Shown here one piece after another: positions 46,462 to 56,277 of a stretch of DNA of 64,000 bases. The DNA comes from Thermothelomyces thermophilus ATCC 42464 (Eukaryota > Ascomycota > Sordariomycetes > Sordariales > Chaetomiaceae), in NCBI RefSeq assembly GCF_000226095.1, contig NC_016478.1, positions 672,001-736,000 of the forward strand. The letters run 5' to 3'. Position numbers and translations under genes: made by a program. How positions within the stretch are numbered: position 1 is the first letter of the stretch; each line of letters opens with the position of its first letter. Below the pieces are notes generated by a model. The model ran no database searches. It was given only the letters and a program-made list of their open reading frames with translations, and was not told where the DNA came from.

Positions 46462-47662
46462 GGTAATGGCGGATATGACGTTGAAGATTACGAGCTGGAT
46501 GTTCTGGTGATGATTGATATCCCTTTGTTATCTAGTACCTCTTCGATTCTGTATTCCACATCGCTTATATAGGTCAGATTAGTGATGAAGCGTGGGCGGA
46601 GGCAACACCTAACTCTCCTTCCTGCCTTGATGAGCCTTGAATGACGGTCCATTCTCTATATCGACGGCGCCTTGGTCCCAGGGTTGATGCTGCTGCACGT
46701 GATTCTGATGTCTGCGCCAACTGGTGGTTGATGCATGTAGGTAAAAGGTGGATATGTAATCCGTTCGCACACTCGCCGTTTGGAACGTGCTGCTTGGTAT
46801 TTCTCACTAACCCCACCCCCCTTTCCTCCTCTCCCCCAAATGTCCACTCCATTCATCTCGGTTTCTGTTCGACATCGGCGATTCTCATCAACACGCTCTT
46901 TAATATTGGAGCGTCCCATTTCGCACCGCGTTATTGGCGCGCCGCAATCCGTAAATGTAGCGCACTCATCGTCCAGTCCCTCACCATCAAGCACGTGATG
47001 CGGCTCTCTCCTGCCAAGAACGACTTCCAGCAGCGTGCAACAGCCAAGTCCAAGCAATCCGTTCGACAGGGGTCGGATCGCCCAGTGCGTACGGAGTACT
47101 CCGTACCCCACACACAAATGAACTGACCGTCATCAACAAGCGACCGTCCAAGACAACAGGAAGCGATTACCGCGTCGATACAGCGCCGCGGTAACCTAAC
47201 CTAACCCACGCCCCGGTCCTATTGCCCCTTCCGCCTCACGATTGATTTTGCCGCGCGACCTTGGCACGAACTTCAATCCAAGGAACTTGCTTGCATCGTC
47301 AGACGAGCGCGCCTGGGATAGAAACCATTGTCGCTTCCCTAAGCAGTCTGCTGCTACTCGATCTCGCAGACGCGCCCTCCCCTTCTCCCACAAGCCGCGG
47401 CGAACCATTCGTGACATCGTTCCGTTTCGAGCGCTCGTGACGACGAAGCATTCCCTCGCTTGGGCCGCAACATCGGCCAACCACCGCAGCACAGACAGAA
47501 AAGCAGAATTGCCCCCATCGTGATCGTGAGCACGCGCTCCCGCTGGACGCGGAATATAACAATTCGACCGAAACCTCGGCGCTGGTTTGCAGGGCGGGTG
47601 TGCCGAAAGCACGCTGAGTTGCCTCCCGTTGCTGCCTCCCGGCGGCAGCCGGCTCATCGTCA
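46462..47662. promoter_or_regulatory. Intergenic region before the Spt20 gene
   Basis: 1.2 kb holding the 3' UTR of the Pex22-like gene and the promoter and leader of Spt20. A perfect 18-bp palindrome GTACGGAGTACTCCGTAC is at 47,089-47,106, and a short CCTAACCTAACCC run is near 47,195-47,207. No gene seen. Confidence 0.5.
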
Positions 47663-50474
47663 ATGGCACCCACTGCCGTTGCTGCGCCGGCGGCTCCCGC
47701 CCCCACCACCAAAGTCAAACGTCCTGTTCCCCCAGGCATTCAAACCAACGGCGTTGCCGCCTCGCGCTCATCACCCTCTCCCTCCATGTCGGCCAGGCGC
47801 GCTCCCCCCTCAGCCACCCGCCCGCCTTCCAACCCCCCGACCGCAAATGGCGCGGCGCCGACATCTGCCCGCGCGCCCAGCCGGCCGCGGAGAGACGGTT
47901 CGGGTCAGGCACTGGGTAGGGGTCAGAGGAGCGCCGGCCTCAGGTCCGCCAGCACGGCTCCGGACCTGTCGTCCTCGTCCCCCGTGACCGAACCGCGACC
48001 TTACGGTTCGTATTGCTCTCCCGCGCAAACCCTACGCTGCATCGAGTACTGACTCTTTTTGTGTTGCAGTGGTTACCGATGAATACATTCTCAAGAAATT
48101 CCACGGCTGCCCTCCCTCCCTCATCGTCCACCTGCATCAAACGCACTTCCGTTTCGATCAACAGCAGGGAATGTTTCCTTTCCACTCGCCCATGAGGATA
48201 TTCTTGGAGCATCTGAAGACTCGGACTGTGCCTTATGAGATGCTCGAGTATTTTTCGGATGTGCCCTTTTACGATGGCTGTCTGATCGTCCAAGTACACG
48301 ACCACAAGTCCGTTGCCCAGGCTCAGGACGAAGCCCGACCCACGTCGTCCTCGAGCAAGTCGACGCCGTTCTCCATTCACAACTACAACCAATATATCAC
48401 TCCCTCTCCTTACGTGCCATATCCGAAGGAGAATCTCCCTTCGAACGGCACATCAGATTCGGCCGCGGAGAAGACGGCCGGGGAGAAGGATAAGGAGAAC
48501 ATGCCGGCGCCCAATGCGAGTGCCGATGGGCAAAAGGACAAGGCCGCCCCCAAGGCCAAGGTATACACAATTGTCCTTCATCCCACGCCGCTGAGCCTGC
48601 ACGCGGACCTTTCTGTAAAGCTTCACACGCCTCAAGGAGCCTCTGACGCCCGTGCGGATGGGACTGTCCCTCCGCCGACGCCTCACACTGCCGTGCCACC
48701 CACGCCCGCCGCCACGAACATGCCGCCGCCCGCCAAAAAGCAGAAGCGGGAACGGATGGAGCTCGACGGTCTTAGCAAATACGAGGCGGAAGCCCAGATC
48801 CTGCTAGCAACGACGCCGCCGCTTGATCTGGAACCAACAAAGAATGCAGAACAAACAATTGCCCTGCTCGAGAAGCAAGCCCATCCAGACCACTCACACA
48901 AGCCGCCCGAACCCAAGATCCGGAAGAGAACGGTTGCCGAGGTGGCGGCTGATGAGGCACAGGCTGCTGGCCAGGAGCGGTTCATGCTCTCCATGGATGA
49001 GCGTCTCTCCGCCAAGCTTGCAGGCTCACAAGCTGCTGGCAACGGCCCAGATGGGGACGGCCAGGCAGGTCCCTCGACGTGGGAGCCGAGGTTCGAGCGC
49101 TTCAAACTCATCGCCGATATCAAGCGTGAACACGCCGAGAGGAAAGAGGCCGAGAGGATCAAACAGTTGGAGAAGGAGCGGAAGTTTCAGCAGCAGAAGT
49201 TGCAGCAGCAGCAGCAACAACAACAACAACAGGAGGCAGCCATGCTCGCAGCGAGGCAAGCCGAGGCGGAGCGCCAGCGGAAGGAGCAAGCTCTGCGCGA
49301 ACAACAACAACGGCAGGAAAATCAGAGACGAATGCAGGCAGCCGCCCAAGCAGCACAAGCCCAGGCACAAGCTCAGGCTCAGGCTCAGGCGCAAGCGCAA
49401 GCCCAGGCTCAGGCTCAGGCTCAGGCTCAGGCCCAGGCCCAGGCCCAGGCTCAGGCTCAGGCCCAGGCCCAAGCTCAGGCCCAAGCCCAAGCACACGCGC
49501 AGGCCCAGGCTCAGGCTCAGGCGCAAGCCCAGGCCCAGCAGAGCGCAGGTGCCTCGGGAATGGGCACGCCTCGCGCACACCCTGTGCATCAGAGCCCCCT
49601 GCCGGCAGGTATGACTGGCGGGATGCCCGTCAACATGGCTCAGGGCCAGGCACGGTTTCCCCAGGTCTCGCAAGGCCAGGCATCGTCACCAATCATTCGT
49701 CAAAACACGCCGCAAAACGCATCGTCTCCTATGGGTATGGCAGGCGTGGCCATGCAACACTCCAATTCCAACCTTGGGCAGGCGGGGAGTCCGGCGAGGC
49801 CTCCGTCGGTGGTTCAGAACCACCCGATGGGCGCCCCCATGGCACCGAACATGTCGGCGCGGGGAAGTCAGCAGAGCCACGCGGGAGGCACACCGAGGAT
49901 GCCCAACGCGACCCCGAGCATGGCACACGCCACGCCTATCTCGCGGCCTCAGATGGTGGCGACTCCACGCATGACCCAAGCCAGCCCGCCGCCGGGCATG
50001 ATGTCGGCTGCTCAACTAGGGCACATGATGATGACGCCGCAGGGGATTGTGCAGATGCCGAATGTCGGGGCTACCGCGGCTACGATCGCCCAGCAACAGC
50101 GTCTGATGCAACAACAGCAACAGTTGCTACAAATGCAACAACAGAACGGCATGATGAACGGCAACCCCGCACTCCAGCATCAGCTGGCACAGCAACAGCG
50201 GTTGATGGCACAGCAGCAGCTGCTATTGCAGCAGCAACAGCAACGAGGGCAGATGATGAACCAGCCAACGCAAGCCCAGTTGGCCGCGCAATATTCGCAG
50301 CAGCTGAGCAACATGCAACAGCAAGCGGCGCAGATGGGGCAGATGAATCCGATGCAGCAGGCGGCTCAGAGACAGTTTCTGGCTGCCCAGCAGGCCGCTC
50401 GGAACCAGAACATGATGGCCATGAGCGGCATGACGCCAGCCCAGATAGCCGCCATGCAGCAATTTCAACTTGCC

Positions 50475-50513
<39 letters not shown>

Positions 50514-50954
50514 CAACAGCAACAGCACCAGCAGCAACAGCAACACCATCCGCAATCGGGCCAACAACAACCGGGCCACCAGCAGCAGCAGCAGCAGATA
50601 GCCATGGCCCTAAACACGCCGCAAATACAAAACCAAATACGTAACATCACGACGGCACTTATTACCAAGAACCTGCCGACCTTCACGGCCCGTTACAACG
50701 GCATGCCGATCCCCGAGAAGGAGCTGACCGAGTTCAAGCGCGGCTGCGCTCTGCAGGCGCGCAATATCGTGCTCAACCAGCTCAATGGGATGGCGGGACA
50801 GCAGCAGCAGATGGGACAGAACCGTATCAACCTTCAGGCCCAGATGCAAGCGGCCGCTATGCAGCAGCAGCAGCAGCAGGCCCAGGCCCAGGCCCAGGCT
50901 CAGCAACAGGCTCAACAGCAGGCCCAACAGCAGATGGGGGGCCAGGGAATGTAG
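47663..50954 (+). CDS. spt20: SAGA complex subunit Spt20
   Basis: Structural subunit of the SAGA co-activator in the nucleus, needed for complex integrity and TBP-linked transcription (known). 1,075 residues from exons 47,663-48,005 and 48,070-50,954 (donor GTTCGT, acceptor TTGCAG; the join gives Val115). Residues 1-114 are Pro/Ser/Ala-rich. The conserved Spt20 domain starts at about 116 with [17 protein letters not shown], then [23 protein letters not shown] and [13 protein letters not shown], running on through [10 protein letters not shown]. The C-terminal two thirds is low complexity: a Gln-Ala repeat at about 540-604, Met/Gln/Pro-rich stretches, and poly-Gln at about 916-945 and near the end. 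A more ordered patch ([17 protein letters not shown]) lies near residues 975-1010. Confidence 0.93.
49349..49539 (+). repeat. Gln-Ala dipeptide-coding repeat in spt20
   Basis: About 190 bp of CARGCN units (CAG GCT, CAG GCC, CAA GCG and the like) encode about 32 nearly perfect Gln-Ala repeats. The codon mixture shows that the repeat is not a simple slippage product. Confidence 0.9.
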
Positions 50955-52136
50955 AACTCCTTTGTTGGCGGCGGCGCCTGCGGTGGGTGGTCCTATTCGG
51001 TCGCCTCCCTGTCGGACTGCCCGGGCGGACAAGGGAGACAGGGGTTGGTGGAGTGATTTCGACGGTGACCAGGAGGAAGGGTGGACAAAGAGTGACTACT
51101 GCCATCCGGAGCGCGTGAATGATCTCTGAGAACGGGAACTGGGGGGGGGGGGGGAGGGGCCTGCGTTATGGCATCAGAACATCTTTTTTTTGCTTCTCTT
51201 GAGGCGCTAGGACTGGAGTTCAGGCTTGGGATGGGAATTATGGCAATGAAACCAACGGGAACTGGGTATTACGTAACGGCTAACGTTACTGGCTTTTCTT
51301 TTCTTCTTGAAACTCCCCTTTTCTTCCTGACTTCTGCACTTTTTGGTGGGGTCTTCAAAAGGGAGTTTGTCTTGACTTTCCTCATACACCTATTATATAT
51401 ACCCTGGGTGTCTGGGTTGCCGTGGGTTTTGAGGCATTTGACTCTGGTTGTGTGTGCGTGTGGATGTGGCGTGCTTGATGGATTTTCTTGCATCCGGATT
51501 CTGAGACGGGTGTACCGATATTTGTAGTACAAATATGTGGTGCTCGTCAAGCGCTTTCAACACGGTAATTGACCTTGGTGATTACTCCGTACCATATCTC
51601 ATCTCGTCAAGTAATCCGTACTCGGCGCAAATTATGCCTGGATAGCGAAGGGCAAATGAGAATCAGATGCGTGGATATCGAATTGTCACGTGAGAGATCA
51701 CTGCGCATCGGGGACGGAAGGCTGCAACGAAGCAATGGCAAGTGTGCCGGGCGGAGCTGATCGGCCCCTAGTAACCGACTGGACAAGCCAGCAAACAGTC
51801 AGCCTCGAGCCGGAGCTCTAGCGGCTTTCAATCAGGAACGCTCCGGATATCAAAGCTGGGCGCTCCTTCTTTTCCATACTTTGGCACCACCCGCGCCAGA
51901 GCGTGTCGATTCCTGCCGGCGCCACTCATTCTCCCTGCGCTATTGTAACCACGTCGTTTCTCGTTTCGCATTTCCATTTTTTCTTTTATTTCTTTAATTA
52001 CCCCCATCCCCGCCGCCGCGCCCTTTTTCGTGCTGAACACCTTCCCAACGGGCTGACTCCTCAATTTTATTTTCTTTAATTCTACCACCTGCGCACCCTT
52101 GCAGTCCATTTCCCGGACCGCATCGGATCATTCACG
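50955..52136. promoter_or_regulatory. Intergenic region between spt20 and atg27
   Basis: 3' UTR of spt20 and promoter and leader of atg27. A run of 14 G is at 51,141-51,154. The stretch just before the atg27 start is pyrimidine-rich. No gene found. Confidence 0.5.
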
Positions 52137-53197
52137 ATGAGAGCATCAACAGCCTGGAGGAGCACTGCCGTCGAAGCGGCCGCCCTCGCCTCCCTGGTCC
52201 TCGCGCTGGCCCCGGCGGTAACGGCCACGGCGGCCACGCAACAAACTCCAACGGCCCCGGACTTGCTGCCCGCGGCGGCGGCGCTAGCGTGCGATAACAT
52301 CGTCACGGACCAAGGACGCAAGTACGACCTGCGGCCGCTGGAGGGCCCGCACGTGGTGGTGACGCACGAGTACACGCGGCCGACGTACCACAACACGAGC
52401 TACGCGATTGACGTGTGCGGGGTGCTGAAGAGCAAAGGGAAGGGCAAGGCGGAGGAGAGGTGTCCCGATGGGACGAGGGGTATGTTTCTTTTACGTTCTT
52501 CATTTATTTCCCCCTTTTTTCCCCGTTCATCTGTTTCCTGATGCCATGTTGCACTCGTGGGCTCCGATAGTTAGACGACGATGCTAACGAGCGAGTGACT
52601 AGTCTGCGCGATCAAGCACCGCTGGGATCCCGAGGCCGATAAGCTTATCGGCGTGGACCAAGTCATTCCCATCGTGGCCGGCGACGAGCAGACAATATCG
52701 TGGGAGGCGAAGCGGCTGCCCCCTGAAGAGGACGGCGAGGCGAAAAAGGATGGCGAGAAGAAGGAGGGGCTGCGGCTGACTCTGCAAGGGGCGCTCAAGT
52801 ACCAGGAGCGGATCCAGCGAACGGTCATCGATTTCAGGTGTAATCCCGACCTGGAAGGGACCGAGGGGGAGTGGGAGAGCCCGGATGAGTACGTACCGGG
52901 GGAGAAGGATGCGCGGGCGGAGGAGGACAAGAAGAACAAGGAGGAGGGGGGGGAAGAGGGGGATGGAAGGAAGGACGGGGACAAGGAGGAGAAAGTGAGC
53001 ACGCCCGAGAAGCAGCTCAAGAAGGACGGGGCGGCACTCATCTGGGGCGGCTACAAGCGAGGGAAGGATGCCGACGGCGGGGAGATGGACACGCTGTACC
53101 TGACATGGTACACGAAGCACGCCTGCGACGCGGCGGTGGATGAGCCGGCCGAGGAGAGCAAGGGCTCGAGCTTCTTTACCTGGTTCGTCGTACTGTG

Positions 53198-53233
<36 letters not shown>

Positions 53234-53463
53234 CTTAGTAAGTGCGTCTTTATGCTGACGCTGTCAGATTCTTTCTGGCCATCGCATCCTACCTCATCTT
53301 CGGCTCGTGGCTCAACTACAACCGGTACGGCGCGCGTGGTTGGGACCTGCTCCCGCACGGCGACACCCTCCGCGACGCCCCCTACATCATCAGGGACCTT
53401 GTTCGCAGGATACTGAACACGCTGCAGAGCACGGGCAGCAGGGGTGGGTATTCGGCTGTCTAG
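52137..53463 (+). CDS. atg27: Autophagy-related protein 27
   Basis: Type I membrane protein of the Golgi, endosome and vacuole that supports Atg9 traffic during autophagosome formation (known). 376 residues, exons 52,137-52,479, 52,603-53,194 and 53,268-53,463. A signal peptide spans about residues 1-32 (ALASLVLALAPAVTATA). The luminal domain resembles mannose-6-phosphate receptor homology domains and has cysteines in ALACDN, DVCGVL, EERCPD, VCAIKH, DFRCNP and KHACDA. One transmembrane segment lies at about 305-327 (WFVVLFFLAIASYLIFGSW). The cytosolic tail ends in YSAV, the Tyr-based sorting signal described at the yeast Atg27 C-terminus. A Lys/Glu-rich insert of about 60 residues sits in the luminal part. 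Intron 2 carries a CT repeat. Confidence 0.93.
53200..53229 (+). repeat. CT microsatellite in atg27 intron 2
   Basis: About 15 CT units begin directly after the donor GTGAGT at 53,195-53,200 and fill nearly half of the 73-bp intron. Confidence 0.95.
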
Positions 53464-54535
53464 GGGCCCCGCCTGCCCCCTTTATTATAAGAGTCATGTG
53501 AAAGGGAACATGGTACGGGGATTTCTTTTTTGGGGGTGGTCTGAGGTCATGTTCTAATGAATCTCCCTTCCCGGTTGAGAGGACGTAGAGCCGTCGAGCG
53601 TGTGGACATTTTTTTGGATGGGTAGCGTTGGTTTCTCTGCTGGTCCCATTGGGAGTCGGACATGGCATATAGGTCATGGTTGGCACTCGAGGCGTTTGAG
53701 AGGTTTTGTCTGTCAGCTGTTGCAATGCCATCAGTCAGGTCGTTGTATCATTATCATCAAGGCAAATGTAGCACGCAGATACAGCGTTGTAAGTAGTGTT
53801 GCTTTTTAAATTCCGGAATCCGGGCTCCGGGCTCCGGGCCGCGGTGGAGAGAATCCGGGGGTGGGGCCTCTCGGCTGCGGCCTGTACATAGTAGGTTCGG
53901 GGGCCGGCTGTCTGTCACATGTCGCTCGATGAATGCTCAATTGCAGGCAGCCGAAGCATGCATCCATGCATGCATGACATGAGCTGCGCCAAGCAGGCGA
54001 GTGGTTGCGAGGACGTTTTTCTCTTAGCCTTAGCCAACCTGTCTATACTCGTAGTTCGAAAAGGGAGAAGGAAGGACCACGAGGCTTCGATAGTGTACAA
54101 ACGTAGGGTACCGAGCAAGAATGTGGGGCTCCCCAGGAATTGCCCGATGCAGCCGAGGTAAAACGAAGCGTGGAACGCGCTCGGCATCCACCTTACGCCC
54201 GCTCTTGGGCCATCAGGGTATTACTTACCCGTACGGATTAGTGAACTCTTGTCTCTACCACCGAATGTACTGTGCATGTATGTACAATACATACATAAGG
54301 TACATACATGGTTACATACCAATAGCTATCTGGCATGTAGGGACATACATAACCATACTCACCTCATCTCAAACTTCCCAGATAACTTTGATTTCGGTTC
54401 GGCCGACAACAACACACAATACAACAAGATAGTAATACTCTGGTGATCCTCACTCGGATCAGCACATCAAAAGATTGACAACCAAAAGGAGAAGAAAAAA
54501 AAAAGAAGAAGTTCCATTTAGCTAAGATCGCGACC
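53464..54535. promoter_or_regulatory. Intergenic region between atg27 and the enoyl-CoA isomerase gene
   Basis: About 1.07 kb. It contains short simple repeats (CCGGGCT near 53,820-53,845, GCATGCATC near 53,955-53,980, ACATACAT near 54,290-54,330). No gene seen; the downstream half probably holds the promoter of the next gene. Confidence 0.5.
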
Positions 54536-54859
54536 ATGACGGGCACACTTTTCACGGTGCCTATCCCGCCCCTGGGCGCCCATCCCGGCGGTACCATTGT
54601 GGCCACGGAGCCGGCGCCGGCCGTCTACCTGCTCACCATCACCTCGCCGCCCGACAACCGGCTCACGACGGCGTCGTGCAACGCACTCCTCGACGCGCTG
54701 GACCTGATCGAGTTCGGCGGGTACAAGCCCGGCGTGGTGGTCACCACAAGCGGCATCGAGAAGTTCTACTCCAACGGGTTGGACCTGGAACACGCCCTGA
54801 GCACCGAAAACTTTCTGCCGGGAGTGCTCTACAAGCTGTTTCATCGTTTCCTGACGTAC

Positions 54860-54899
<40 letters not shown>

Positions 54900-55547
54900 C
54901 CCCCACCCCCTCCCCCCAAACCCAAAAAAACCCAATCCTCAACTATCCCTTTTTTTCTTCATGTTCCTTCCTGAGGAGCAAAAAAAAAAAAAAGAAAGAA
55001 AGAAAAGAAAGGGGGACACAGCTGACAACAAAGGGGGGAAAAAAGATACCCCATGCCTACCATCGCCCTCCTGTCGGGCCACGCCTTCGCGGGCGGCCTG
55101 ATGCTGGCCATGCACCACGACTACCGGGTCATGAACCCGACGCGGGGGTTCGCGTGCGTCAACGAGCTCGAGTTCGGGGTGCCGCTGAAGGCGGCCATGA
55201 GTAGCATCTTCCGGCTCAAGCTGCCGGCGGCGACGTACCGGGATCTGGTGCTCGAGGCGCGCCGGTTCGCGGGGCCCGCGGCCGTCGAGGCCGGCCTGGC
55301 CGACCGCGTCGGCGGCCTCGACGCCGTCCTCGACCTCGTCCGCGAGCGCAAGCTGGCGGGCAAGGCCCAGACGGGCATCTACGGCCTGCTCAAGGCCGAG
55401 ATGTACCGCGAGAGCGTCGCCCTGCTGAGCCGCCAGGGCTGGGAGCAGGGCGAGGAGCGCGACCGCCTGCTGGCCGAGTCCGAGGACAAGAGGCGCCGGG
55501 AGGGCGAGAAGAGGGTCGCCGAGTTGAAGGAAATGGCGAGGCTGTAG
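54536..55547 (+). CDS. Enoyl-CoA isomerase/hydratase (crotonase family), probably peroxisomal
   Basis: Crotonase-fold enzyme for beta-oxidation, most like delta3-delta2-enoyl-CoA isomerases that move the double bond of unsaturated fatty acids. 273 residues, exons 54,536-54,855 and 55,046-55,547 (donor GTACGT, acceptor AAAAAG; the join gives LTYPMPTIALLSG). The first CoA/oxyanion region is KFYSNGLDLEHAL; the second is GHAFAGGLMLAMHHDYRVM (residues 118-136). A conserved acidic region NELEFGVPL (146-154) fits the catalytic Glu site, although the exact residue is unsure. The C-terminus is Ala-Arg-Leu, a canonical PTS1 peroxisomal signal, after a charged helix. Hydratase activity cannot be excluded. 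The intron holds a TC repeat. Confidence 0.87.
54861..54895 (+). repeat. TC microsatellite in the isomerase intron
   Basis: About 17 TC units start five bases after the GT of the donor in a 190-bp intron that also contains C-runs and A/G-runs. Confidence 0.95.
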
Positions 55548-56277
55548 AGGATGAGATCTCTATCATCTATCCATCTGTTATTAATCTATATAGCTATCCA
55601 TCGATGCATCATCCATCCATCCATCTTTTCCTTTCCTCTCCTTTCTTTTCCTTCCCGTGTTTCCATCTGTTCGTCCAATCTCTTCCTCCTCCTCCTCCTT
55701 CTTCCGTTTCCTAAGTCGACATTCAGCTTCCCGGGTTTACACTCAAAAAAAAAAGGTCGGCCAGAGCACATGACACCCGACGTGCCAAAACGGAGGTTTC
55801 CCCCAAGTAGAGAGAGCATGCCAAACAAATCAATTTTTGTCTACCTTGTTTTTTTTGTCCCGTAAGAGAACCCCCAATCCTCTCAACTGTTTGTTTCCTC
55901 CCCATATCCCCAGACGAACCCAGCTGGACCGGCGCCCTCCCACAAGACCAAGGCATACGCGCTCTTTCAACTGAACAATCTGAATTTGCCGACAAAGGAA
56001 AAGGAGAAAACCGAAGAGAAAAAAAAGAACCTGATGAAGATACGCCGCTGAAAGACCATGCAGGGGTATGTCTGACCTACTCTACCGCCAAAGAATGAAT
56101 CAACCAGGAGCAAACCCTGACGCCTATACACCACCATCCAGTGGACCCATTCCCCTCAAAGTAGGTTTGGTACCAATAAAACAAAAAGATTCGAGGAAGC
56201 GAACCTCGAATGTGAAGTAAAGTGTAATCATCAGCGGCCACCATGCCTCGATAAGGGCCCCCCCCCCCTCCCCTTGG
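55548..56277. other. Convergent 3' region, isomerase / Kcs1
   Basis: 730 bp between two stop codons facing each other. It contains CATC repeats near 55,598-55,625, pyrimidine-rich DNA, an A-run near 55,745 and a C-run near 56,260. No gene seen; it should hold both 3' UTRs. Confidence 0.6.

Noticed and set aside
47190-47207. CCTAACCTAACCC as an interstitial telomere repeat
   Set aside because: Only two 5-base units, not the TTAGGG hexamer array. Too short to mean anything.
48823-49673. Large Arg-rich (+) and Leu-rich (-) ORFs of 263 and 215 residues
   Set aside because: Shadows of the spt20 Gln-Ala and poly-Gln coding repeats in other frames.
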